This document shows, piece by piece, positions 1 to 7,436 of a stretch of 17,334 bases of DNA; position 1 is the first letter of the stretch, and every line of letters begins with the position of its first letter. The notes under the pieces were generated by a model. That model made no database searches and was not told where the DNA came from. It saw only the letters and a program-made list of their open reading frames with translations. A program made the translations under genes and the position numbers. This stretch comes from CAZTII01 sp964613305 (GTDB lineage Bacteria; Bacillota_I; Bacilli_A; Erysipelotrichales; Erysipelotrichaceae). The stretch spans positions 1-17,334 of the forward strand of contig CAZTII010000036.1 in the NCBI GenBank assembly GCA_964613305.1. The letters run 5' to 3'.

Positions 1-85
1 GCTTAATTTTTCTTAAAAGTGTCAGCAATTAGTACTTGACTTGGGTACCAGTTTAAAATGCGGTTTTTTTTATGTAGGAGATATT

Positions 86-117
86 CCTTACTATCATATA
101 ACGATAGTAAGGAGGAG
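86..117 (+). promoter_or_regulatory. RBS-sequestering hairpin ahead of the WXG100 operon
   Basis: A perfect 10-bp inverted repeat, CCTTACTATC (86-95) and GATAGTAAGG (103-112), with a 7-nt loop. Its 3' arm contains the first half of the Shine-Dalgarno AAGGAGGAG (109-117) that serves the ATG at 123. Folding the mRNA would hide the AAGG part of the RBS. The structure is seen directly. A role in translational control, mRNA 5' stabilisation, or a DNA operator is inference. Confidence 0.7.
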
Positions 118-122
118 AAAAA

Positions 123-422
123 ATGAGAAAAATTATGGTAGATCCAACACGATTGGATATGTCGGCATCAAAGATTGAACAATGCACCAATGATGTCGAA
201 GCGAATGTAGCAAAGTTGTATGATGAGGTAGAACTGATGAAGGTATCGTGGCAAGGAAAAGATAACAATGCTTTTACAAGTCAAATTCGTAGTTTTGAAG
301 AAGATTTTAAACAAGTTATTTATTTGACAAAACAGTATAGTGAGTTTTTACGCAATAGTGCTAGTGCTTATCGTGAAACGCAAAATGAACTTACATCACA
401 AGTGAGCCAAATTACGATATAA
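123..422 (+). CDS. WXG100-family protein (EsxA-like), first of a pair
   Basis: A 99-residue, all-helical, signal-peptide-free protein with the WXG100 hallmark: a central W43-Q44-G45 turn between two long amphipathic helices. These proteins are small substrates of type VII secretion that form helical-hairpin dimers. The length (about 100 aa) is typical. The start at 123 is supported by AAGGAGGAG with 7-nt spacing; an in-frame ATG at 135 is less well placed. The stop lies next to the RBS of a second WXG100 gene, and an EssC-type ATPase follows, so the assignment to a T7SS operon is firm. A classic C-terminal YxxxD/E is not clear here (Y83 is followed by R-E-T-Q). With the next protein it probably forms a heterodimer in which the partner carries the export signal. 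It could also homodimerise. Confidence 0.92.
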   Translation: MRKIMVDPTRLDMSASKIEQCTNDVEANVAKLYDEVELMKVSWQGKDNNAFTSQIRSFEEDFKQVIYLTKQYSEFLRNSASAYRETQNELTSQVSQITI

Positions 423-432
423 GGAGGAAGTT

Positions 433-726
433 ATGGAAAATATTTCTATTTCACTACAAGAAGTGAGTCAATGTGCAGCTGCTTTGCGCCAACATAGTTT
501 TCGTATTTTAGAAGGTTTATTAGAGATTAAACGCGAAATGAATGAGTTAAATCAAAGTTGGATCAGTGAAAGTGGTACTTCCATTGTTCAACGGTTTAAT
601 CAATTTTCTAATCGATTTGAAGTTCAAAAAGAAGTCATTGAACGCTATAGTAAATTTTTAGATTTTACAGTATCTAGTTATGACACCTTGGAGACGACGT
701 TGCATGGTAATGCGTCTAATTTCTAA
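433..726 (+). CDS. WXG100-family protein (EsxB-like), second of a pair
   Basis: A 97-residue helical protein in tandem with the preceding WXG100 gene, read from AAGGAGG (421-427) with good spacing. The turn motif is degenerate: W43-I44-S45 instead of W-x-G, followed by E-S-G. The C-terminus carries Y83-D-T-L-E87, matching the YxxxD/E signal that targets one partner of an ESX pair to the EssC/EccC ATPase. Helix-turn-helix architecture and length fit the family. The pattern is complementary to the upstream gene, which has a canonical WXG but no clear YxxxE. This suggests an obligate EsxA/EsxB-type heterodimer, but pairing is inferred. Its last 23 nt overlap the likely start of the downstream lipoprotein gene. 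Confidence 0.9.
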   Translation: MENISISLQEVSQCAAALRQHSFRILEGLLEIKREMNELNQSWISESGTSIVQRFNQFSNRFEVQKEVIERYSKFLDFTVSSYDTLETTLHGNASNF

Positions 727-2713
727 ACTGCTTGTTTTTTCTTTAGTCATTTCATTGTGTGGTTGTACTAAAGAAAAAGAAGCGTTGAGTTTAGGTGAAT
801 GGATTCATCGCTTAAATACTGAATTACACTTACCGAAAGCAAGTGCGATTAAACCGTATTACGTCCATATCCCTGAAAAACATCGTTATTATGAGGATGT
901 TCAAGCTGCGGTTGAGTGGGGAATTATTGAGTCGAGTGTTCCTTTACAAGTAGATGAGCCACTAACAAGAGAATGGTTAGCGTATACTCTAATGAATTGT
1001 ATTAACAATAATGTTGATGCGAAAAGTATTAAAGACAATCAAAAGACGCAGTTTCCTAAACAATGTAGTCAAGCAGTGGCTTTTGGATTATTAGAAGTGG
1101 ATAAAAGAGGATTATTTTTACCGAAAAAAGTTGTTTCTGATGAGGAAGCAATGGAAAAATTAGCCTTAATTTCCGGGTACATACAACATTTTACAATCAC
1201 TGATTCAAAATTTTTAATGGAATACAATGATGATATCAAAGTGATTGATGAAAAACCGTTGGTTGTTGATAAGGAAAATAAAACAATCCGTTATGGTAGT
1301 GATCAAGCATTGAAGGAGAATGATTTAATTAAAGTTCGTGATGATAATACCATTTATCGTGTCAATCATGTTGAAAAAGAGATGGATGATTTTATTTATA
1401 CTATCGATGAAGCAGAATTTACTAGTATTATCAATGATTGTGATATTGAACATAGTTTTACAGTTGATTTTAATGATGTAGTGATAGAAGAGGATGAAGT
1501 GTTTTCTGACACTTCTTTCCTTTTTACAAGTGTTAAAGCAATTGAAAAAGAAATAAAAGGTTTTAAGATTACTGTTTCTATGAGTGGAAATAGTATTAAT
1601 GCAAAAGTGGCAAAAGGAAACATTACAGCGTCACTCAACGTGTATGATGTTACACCGACAATGAAATGGGTAATGAAAGAAGGAATGATTGAACATGGTT
1701 TATTTAAGGTTAATTTTAAATCAAACCAAACAGCTAACTATAAGGCTTCTCATCAAATAACGCATGAATTTAATGAAATGGAATACTTTATTCCCACCTT
1801 ATTGAATAAAGTAAAAACCATTGAAAATGTAGAACTTGTTATTCCAATTTGTACTTTTAAAATTCCGATATCACAAATTCCGGGAATGAGTGTTCGTTTA
1901 GGATTACAGTGTTCAATGCAAGCAAATGGTACAATTGAGTGTACTTTAGTACAACAAGCGGGGTTTGGTGTTGAAATTCGTAATAATAAGGCTCGTTATT
2001 TCCATCATATTGATAATGATGCCTCGTGTTCTATTAAAGCGGATAGTGGCTTATTAGTTGGGGTAAAATCAGCACTGTGGTATGGTATTCAACCACTTGT
2101 TGATGGTGTTGTGGAAGCTGGGTTTAAAGCGATAATGGATAGTCATGTTCATTTGTATGACAAAGAAGGAAATGTATCATCGTATAAAATAAAAGCACCT
2201 AGTGATATTGCTTCAGAAGCTGCAGAACAAGTTAATGATGTGCTTGTTTGTAGTGATAGTACAGGTTACTATATTGCGCGTATTACGTTTAATTCAGCGA
2301 CTACGCTAGCATCTAAACTAGGATTAAGTAAAACAGTGGAATTGATGAGTGTTAATGATGTGATGAAAGGTATTACAGGCCACTATGAAAATGGTCATCG
2401 TGTTGCTCAATGTACGCGTAAAAATAAAGTGACACTACCATCGATAGAACCACTAATCAAACAAGAAATGATTGTTGTTGCTAAAAACAATATGGTATTA
2501 AATAAAGGTGAAAAAGATTTAATTTCAATTGTAAGCCTACCTACAGATAGTAAAGTGAGTGATTTACGTTTTAGTAGTAGTGATAATAGTATCGCAAAAG
2601 TTGATGGAAATGGTGCAGTTAGTGCTATTAGTAGTGGTAATGCCATCATAACGATTGATGATGGAAAACATCAATGCAATGTCGTTGTCCATGTCAAATT
2701 AAGCAATGAGTAG
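704..2713 (+). CDS. T7SS-locus lipoprotein with SLH-like N-terminus and C-terminal Big_2 domain
   Basis: A 669-residue exported lipoprotein. The N-terminus (MVMRLISKLLVFSLVIS) ends in a lipobox L-C-G-C with lipidated C21. Two SLH-like stretches follow (about residues 52-102 and 103-162), with patterns such as YEDVQAAVEWGII and QAVAFGLLEVD, so cell-surface contact is plausible. A long middle part (about 170-580) is not recognised. The last ~85 residues are a bacterial Ig-like group 2 domain (SSSDNSIAKVDGNGAVSA then a G-x-A-x-I-T-I strand). ATG 704 is preferred because GGAG (690-693) lies 10 nt upstream and the signal peptide is then complete; ATG 710 is the alternative. It overlaps the WXG100 gene before it and the essC start after it (ATGAGTAG), so all are probably translated together. 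It may be an extracytoplasmic partner of the secretion machine; that role is inference. Confidence 0.82.
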   Translation: MVMRLISKLLVFSLVISLCGCTKEKEALSLGEWIHRLNTELHLPKASAIKPYYVHIPEKHRYYEDVQAAVEWGIIESSVPLQVDEPLTREWLAYTLMNCINNNVDAKSIKDNQKTQFPKQCSQAVAFGLLEVDKRGLFLPKKVVSDEEAMEKLALISGYIQHFTITDSKFLMEYNDDIKVIDEKPLVVDKENKTIRYGSDQALKENDLIKVRDDNTIYRVNHVEKEMDDFIYTIDEAEFTSIINDCDIEHSFTVDFNDVVIEEDEVFSDTSFLFTSVKAIEKEIKGFKITVSMSGNSINAKVAKGNITASLNVYDVTPTMKWVMKEGMIEHGLFKVNFKSNQTANYKASHQITHEFNEMEYFIPTLLNKVKTIENVELVIPICTFKIPISQIPGMSVRLGLQCSMQANGTIECTLVQQAGFGVEIRNNKARYFHHIDNDASCSIKADSGLLVGVKSALWYGIQPLVDGVVEAGFKAIMDSHVHLYDKEGNVSSYKIKAPSDIASEAAEQVNDVLVCSDSTGYYIARITFNSATTLASKLGLSKTVELMSVNDVMKGITGHYENGHRVAQCTRKNKVTLPSIEPLIKQEMIVVAKNNMVLNKGEKDLISIVSLPTDSKVSDLRFSSSDNSIAKVDGNGAVSAISSGNAIITIDDGKHQCNVVVHVKLSNE

Positions 2714-5700
2714 TATGATAATTAAATGCTGCGACCAACTACATTATTGTGTTGTATCTAGTAGTTGGTCGCAGTGTGATATAGGTTGTATTACGTTTCA
2801 ACTTCATCTTAATGATGAAATTAGTATTTATAGTGATCATGAAGTTATTGTTCAAGATGACCATATTTTAATTCATAATTACGATGAAGCAATTTATATC
2901 TTCTTTCCCATAAGTAAAAAAGGATACAATACCTTTAAAAAAGTAGAGTTTTATCATGATGTTCGCATTGGTGGAAAAAGTGATGATATCGTGATTAAGG
3001 AAGATACAATATGCATCATCCATCAAACAAAACATTTCATTGTGGTAAGCGATGATTGGGTGTATGTCAACGGGAAACGATTTATTGAAGGAATGCTTCA
3101 ACAAGGGGATGTGATTGTTGTTGAGTCACTTGTTATTGTTGTCCATGATGATTTTTTGATGATTAATGAATGCCATCATACACTAGCTAAAAAAAGAACA
3201 TGCAAAATTGTAAAGAATACGGATAATGTCCAACAATTAATTGTGCAATATCGTTATTGTTTAGCCATGCCAACGATTAAAATTGATGCGGTGACAATGC
3301 CAACGATTCAACAAGTTCAAACAACGCCACTCTTATTATCAATTGGTCCATCTCTTACAATGTCTCTTGCTTCTTTAAGTACATCATTAATGAATGGTTA
3401 TAACCAATACCAACAAGGGAAAGAGATTATTGAAATGATGCCAACATTACTACTACCAATCGTTATGTTGACTAGTCTTTTGTTATGGTCGCCATTACAA
3501 AGACGAAGTGAAAGTAAAAAAATACAGTTGATTCAACAAACAAATCAAAAAAACTATGAAGAACAATGTCGTGTTGTCGAGGAAAAGATTGAACAATTTC
3601 ATCAACAATTACATGCCTATTATGATTCTTGTTTTATTACGATGGAAATGGCGAAGAATATATTAAATGGTAAAGAGGAATATCGATGTCAACGTCATAT
3701 GGCCGATGAAAATGCTTCACTCATTGCTTTAGGTCATGGTGTTATTCCTTCTACCATTGAGAATAAAACACTACAAAGTTGGGTTTTTATTGAATTAAAA
3801 CAACATCAACATCTTTGTTTTTTATCAATGGAATGTTTTCATTATTTTTATACGCAACTTCTTTTGTACTATGGCTATGATGAGTTTTGTTTTGTATGGT
3901 TTGTTGAACCTTCTTTTTATAAACAGTTTAGCACTATGATGTGGGTTCCTCATTGTTTAACAAGTGATAAAAACAATCGTTATTGTATTACAAGCGTTCA
4001 TCAAATAAAACAAGTGAATCCATGGTTAAGTTTAGAAAAACGTCGACTTATTTTCTTTGTTCAACAACCGTCCTTGTTATCAACGATGACGATAAAACCA
4101 TATTGTTCGTTGTATCTTATCGATAATCATCATCGTATTCCATTGTGTGCTGATGTCATCATTGAAGAGGACAAATTGATGTATCGAGACGGTAGAATTC
4201 AACTATTTCAAGGTGAACGTGGTAAAGTATCGTATCGAAATATGTATTTTAGTGCGATGTTAAAAAAGAATGAACCGAAAAAACTATCGTTAAAGACGAT
4301 TTTTACGTGTCAATGGAATAAAGAATGGATTAAAAAATTATGGCATACAAATACAACAAGAGAAGGCATTAAGGCTATTTTAGGAGTGAATGACTTTAAT
4401 GAACCATTTATTCTTGATTTGCATGAAAAAGGACATGGTCCTCATGGTATTATTGCTGGAGCTACTGGTTCAGGTAAAAGTCATTTACTTATTACGCTAT
4501 TATTAACATTGTGTATTCAATATAGTCCGCTTGATGTTCAAATCGTCATCATTGATTTTAAAGGTGGTGGATTAAGTGAAACATTAAAAGGAAAAAATAG
4601 AATGATTGATCATATTATTGGTACGATCACTAATTTAGATCAATATGAAATGCAACGAGCATTAATTTCCTTTCAAAATGAATGTTATCATCGACAACGT
4701 TGTTTTATGTTGATGCAACAGAAAAAAGGTGTGGCGAATATTGATATTGACGAGTATCAACAACTACAAAAAGAAGATTCTTCGTTTGAATCATTAGCTC
4801 ATTGTATTATTGTGGTTGATGAATTTGCCGAACTTAAAAAATATGAACCAGAATTTATGAGTGATTTAATTTCTATTGCTCGTGTTGGTCGTTCTTTAGG
4901 TCTTCATTTAGTGTTATCAACGCAAAAACCAAGTGGGGTAGTCGATAGTCAACTGTGGAGTAATAGTCGCTTTAAATGTTGTTTAAAGGTTCAAGATAAG
5001 CAAGATAGCATGGAAATGATTGATAAAGCGGATGCGGCGATGATTAAAAATCCTGGAGAATTTTATTTGTTGTGTGACAATCATCTTCAAAAAGGAAAAG
5101 TGGCATATAGTTTACATTTAATGGATGATAGTGAAGAAAATGATGTGGTGATGATTAAAGATAGTATTGGTAGTACAATTCATGAAGAAAAGAAACAGAA
5201 AGTTCAAGGGAAAACACAATTACAATTTTTATTACAACTATTAGAAGAATGTGGTGATGATCTTAACATAAATAATAGAGCCTTATGGTTGCCTCCTCTT
5301 AAAAGGCAACTGTTTGATTACAAAGGCAAAGAAATATGTTTAGGAATGATTGATGATATTACAACATGTAGTCATAAACCACTTTTATTAGAAAAGAATA
5401 GTTGTATTGTTTATTCCTTAAATCAGCATGAAACAAGTAAAATAGTACGTATTTTTTTATATGAAGCAATGCGTTTACAACACGATATTCTCTATTTTGA
5501 TGGTCATAATAGTTCAATTCACTATGAAGGAATTAAACGAATTTCACCACTTGAAAGTGATGAATTAAAACGGATTATGACTTCTATTAAAGAAGATATT
5601 GTTATTGGAAATCATCGTTTTATTACCTTAGTCATTCATCATTTACCGATGTTTTACGATTGTTATCCGGATGCTCGCGAAGATTTAAGCTATGTTTTAG

Positions 5701-6374
5701 CAAACAATAAAAACATTACCATCTTTATTACTACTAGCATCGCTTCTAGTATTCACTATAAAGATTGTATGATGATTGCTAGAAAAATAGTGTTACAAGG
5801 AATTTCAAAAAGTGATATGAGTCAATTGTTTGAGTGTTCAATCAAGAAGATGGACATTGAAGAAGATTTTGGCATTATTAAAGAAAATAGAGTATTGAAG
5901 TTTAGAATGCGAGAAATTTCAGAAGACTTATTTTTAAAACAACTATCAATGATAAAACCATCATCGTACATCACTTTGCTAACGAAGGAAGAGTATGATG
6001 GAAGTGATGTTGTCTATGGTATTAGAAACAATGCTTTTGAGGTATGGTCAGAAAAAGGAATTAAAGTTATTTTCGCTAAAGAGTATGAAGAAGCGAAAAA
6101 ATATGCGTTGTTGATAAAAAATAAGGATTGTTGTTGTATTACAAGTGAAGTGATTTGTGATGAGATGTTACAACAACCAGAAAAACTAGTTATTATCGCA
6201 ACGAATGTTACTTCAGTGTATTGGTTACTACAACGAAAGATTATTCAAGAAAAAGATTGTTTATGGATAAAAGAAGGATTTCGTCAACAATTCGCACTTA
6301 TTGGCAGTAATCAGGAATGCAGTGATAATGAAGGATTGATTGATGGTAGAAAGGTGGAATTGTTTGAATTCTAG
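2706..6374 (+). CDS. essC: EssC/YukB-type FtsK-SpoIIIE ATPase of type VII secretion
   Basis: The motor ATPase of Firmicute T7SSb, in the membrane. Order of parts: FHA-like beta region (about 75-160, with I88-G-G-K and V-Y-V-N-G 119-123), two transmembrane helices (about 209-228, containing the EssC-typical IGPSLTM, and 246-264), then cytoplasmic ATPase domains. Domain 1 is intact: Walker A G585-ATGSGKS with K591, Walker B IIVVDE with D705/E706. Domain 2 has lost its P-loop (SLNQHETSK, 904-912). Domain 3 is a remnant (about 1110-1222) also without a P-loop. At 1222 aa it is shorter than the usual ~1480 of EssC. The start overlaps the lipoprotein stop (ATGAGTAG) and has no clear Shine-Dalgarno, so it relies on coupling; ATG 2715 is an alternative. 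A strong hairpin lies just inside the gene. Confidence 0.93.
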   Translation: MSSMIIKCCDQLHYCVVSSSWSQCDIGCITFQLHLNDEISIYSDHEVIVQDDHILIHNYDEAIYIFFPISKKGYNTFKKVEFYHDVRIGGKSDDIVIKEDTICIIHQTKHFIVVSDDWVYVNGKRFIEGMLQQGDVIVVESLVIVVHDDFLMINECHHTLAKKRTCKIVKNTDNVQQLIVQYRYCLAMPTIKIDAVTMPTIQQVQTTPLLLSIGPSLTMSLASLSTSLMNGYNQYQQGKEIIEMMPTLLLPIVMLTSLLLWSPLQRRSESKKIQLIQQTNQKNYEEQCRVVEEKIEQFHQQLHAYYDSCFITMEMAKNILNGKEEYRCQRHMADENASLIALGHGVIPSTIENKTLQSWVFIELKQHQHLCFLSMECFHYFYTQLLLYYGYDEFCFVWFVEPSFYKQFSTMMWVPHCLTSDKNNRYCITSVHQIKQVNPWLSLEKRRLIFFVQQPSLLSTMTIKPYCSLYLIDNHHRIPLCADVIIEEDKLMYRDGRIQLFQGERGKVSYRNMYFSAMLKKNEPKKLSLKTIFTCQWNKEWIKKLWHTNTTREGIKAILGVNDFNEPFILDLHEKGHGPHGIIAGATGSGKSHLLITLLLTLCIQYSPLDVQIVIIDFKGGGLSETLKGKNRMIDHIIGTITNLDQYEMQRALISFQNECYHRQRCFMLMQQKKGVANIDIDEYQQLQKEDSSFESLAHCIIVVDEFAELKKYEPEFMSDLISIARVGRSLGLHLVLSTQKPSGVVDSQLWSNSRFKCCLKVQDKQDSMEMIDKADAAMIKNPGEFYLLCDNHLQKGKVAYSLHLMDDSEENDVVMIKDSIGSTIHEEKKQKVQGKTQLQFLLQLLEECGDDLNINNRALWLPPLKRQLFDYKGKEICLGMIDDITTCSHKPLLLEKNSCIVYSLNQHETSKIVRIFLYEAMRLQHDILYFDGHNSSIHYEGIKRISPLESDELKRIMTSIKEDIVIGNHRFITLVIHHLPMFYDCYPDAREDLSYVLANNKNITIFITTSIASSIHYKDCMMIARKIVLQGISKSDMSQLFECSIKKMDIEEDFGIIKENRVLKFRMREISEDLFLKQLSMIKPSSYITLLTKEEYDGSDVVYGIRNNAFEVWSEKGIKVIFAKEYEEAKKYALLIKNKDCCCITSEVICDEMLQQPEKLVIIATNVTSVYWLLQRKIIQEKDCLWIKEGFRQQFALIGSNQECSDNEGLIDGRKVELFEF
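2726..2777 (+). promoter_or_regulatory. Strong hairpin inside the essC 5' coding region
   Basis: Perfect 14-bp inverted repeat: CTGCGACCAACTAC (2729-2742) and its complement (2761-2774), with an 18-nt loop. The stem extends to 17 bp (2726-2742/2761-2777) with two G-U pairs. It starts 12 nt after the lipoprotein stop codon and 8-20 nt into essC, and is unusually GC-rich for this locus. No U-run follows, so it is not a simple intrinsic terminator. Roles in coupling, RNA processing or partial attenuation are inferred. Confidence 0.65.
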
Positions 6375-6624
6375 TAATCATGTATTTATCGATGTTGAAG
6401 TTGTCGCAATGAAGAAAAGTTGGACGTGTGGTTTTGTTACATCAATGACATTACGAAAAAATATCATCCATTTTTTAACACTTATTCAGGATGATATTAA
6501 GGATTATTATACATTAAGTGATGATATTGTCGTTGTTGATAAAGAAAGTCAATGTTACCTATCGTTGGATGAGACACTGACACATAATCAAGTGGTCGAT
6601 GGAATGTTGTTACAGTTGTATTAA
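6364..6624 (+). CDS. YukD/EsaB-like ubiquitin-fold T7SS accessory protein
   Basis: A small cytoplasmic protein, 86 aa from the TTG at 6364. The beta-strand/helix pattern and the C-terminal L-D-E-T-L-T-H-N-Q-V-V-D-G-M-L-L-Q-L resemble the ubiquitin-like YukD/EsaB family, whose members end in a similar L-x(n)-I-x-D-G-D-x-L-x-L motif. TTG is chosen because AAAGGTGG (6350-6357) sits 6 nt upstream; upstream in-frame TTG 6340 and ATG 6343 lack an RBS. The gene overlaps the end of essC by 11 nt. Sequence similarity to EsaB is weak, so position next to EssC carries much of the argument. EsaB acts as a regulator or assembly factor of T7SSb in other Firmicutes. Confidence 0.7.
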   Translation: MNSSNHVFIDVEVVAMKKSWTCGFVTSMTLRKNIIHFLTLIQDDIKDYYTLSDDIVVVDKESQCYLSLDETLTHNQVVDGMLLQLY

Positions 6625-7436
6625 ATAGAAAAACGATGACGATAACTGCACTGCTGACACAACGGTTCTACTACTTTGTTGTTGTTAAAACCGTTTACTA
6701 GTGCAGTTAATCGTTCTGATTGAAGTATATCCATAAGTGGTGTTTGAAAGATATTGCCTAGATTAATATCACCGTGGCAATCCAAACAACACGGAACAAC
6801 TGTTCCATCACTTAAAATAGCTACCATCGTTTTACCACCTAAACATCGTCCTATCGTCGTATCACAAGTGCTTTTTGTTGGCCAAACAAATTGTTTGTCA
6901 AAATGAACGAAAACATTGTGACGTAGTTTATAACTGTCCATTTTACTAGTTTCAATGAATTGATAGTTTTCTTGAAGAAAGTGTAGACATTGTTTTGATT
7001 TTATCGATAAATTATTTTTTTGCCAAAAACGTAATTCAATAAAAGGTTGTTTATTATTATCAATCAGTTGTTGTAATAAATCATAGGATAATTCTTTATG
7101 ATGAAAATCTAAACTGTGCAACGAAAGTGATAATTTTCTAAGAGAAGGATGATGTAATAAGGAAAGACATTTTTCAATAAATGTCGCATTGGTTACTAAT
7201 TGAACTTGAAAGGATTGCTCATCACATAATCGTAAAAAATCATCGATTAAAGGATGAAGTAATGGTTCTCCTTGGACATGAAAATAAATATATGGAGTGA
7301 TTGGTTTAATTTGTTGAAGAATATGAGAAAACTCCTCTAAACTTAAAAAATGAGTTGGTCTATGATTAAAATCACAAAAAGAGCAACGTAAATTACAAGC
7401 GTTTGTTATTTCAATATATATTCGTTTTATTTTCAT
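6621..7436 (-). CDS. Radical SAM protein with C-terminal SPASM-like cysteine cluster
   Basis: A 271-residue radical SAM enzyme. The CxxxCxxC motif that binds the [4Fe-4S]-SAM cluster is C14, C18, C21 (ITNACNLRCSFCD), and HVQGEPLLH (about 53-61) is the usual GGEP-like strand. The C-terminus has extra cysteines C191, C198, C216, C217, C220, C260 and C263, with GRCLGGKTMVAILSDGTVVPC and CQQC, typical of SPASM/Twitch auxiliary cluster domains. The substrate is unknown; SPASM enzymes often modify peptides, but no precursor peptide is seen nearby. The gene is the second of a minus-strand pair; its ATG overlaps the TGA of the PP-loop gene by 4 nt, and GGAG lies 7 nt upstream. Its stop overlaps the stop of the convergent yukD-like gene. 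Confidence 0.88.
   Translation of the reverse strand: MKIKRIYIEITNACNLRCSFCDFNHRPTHFLSLEEFSHILQQIKPITPYIYFHVQGEPLLHPLIDDFLRLCDEQSFQVQLVTNATFIEKCLSLLHHPSLRKLSLSLHSLDFHHKELSYDLLQQLIDNNKQPFIELRFWQKNNLSIKSKQCLHFLQENYQFIETSKMDSYKLRHNVFVHFDKQFVWPTKSTCDTTIGRCLGGKTMVAILSDGTVVPCCLDCHGDINLGNIFQTPLMDILQSERLTALVNGFNNNKVVEPLCQQCSYRHRFSI

Noticed and set aside
36..59. Promoter for the T7SS operon (TTGACT and TAAAAT)
   Set aside because: Spacing is only 12 bp. No sound promoter could be named in 1-85; the real one may lie upstream of the window.
53..268. 71-codon minus-strand frame over the first WXG100 gene
   Set aside because: Antisense to a well-supported gene with strong RBS; no RBS or motif of its own.
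1496..1515. GAAGTGT/ACACTTC hairpin followed by T-rich sequence inside the lipoprotein gene
   Set aside because: Only 7 bp and in-frame within an intact gene; stems of this length are expected by chance in a window this size.
5288..5310. GTTGCCT/AGGCAAC inverted repeat in essC
   Set aside because: 7 bp with a 9-nt loop in coding DNA, no other signal; consistent with chance.
7433..7436. TGA used as Trp (Mollicute code 4)
   Set aside because: No long gene has an internal TGA, and TGA is the natural end of the PP-loop and rsmF genes, so the standard bacterial code fits.
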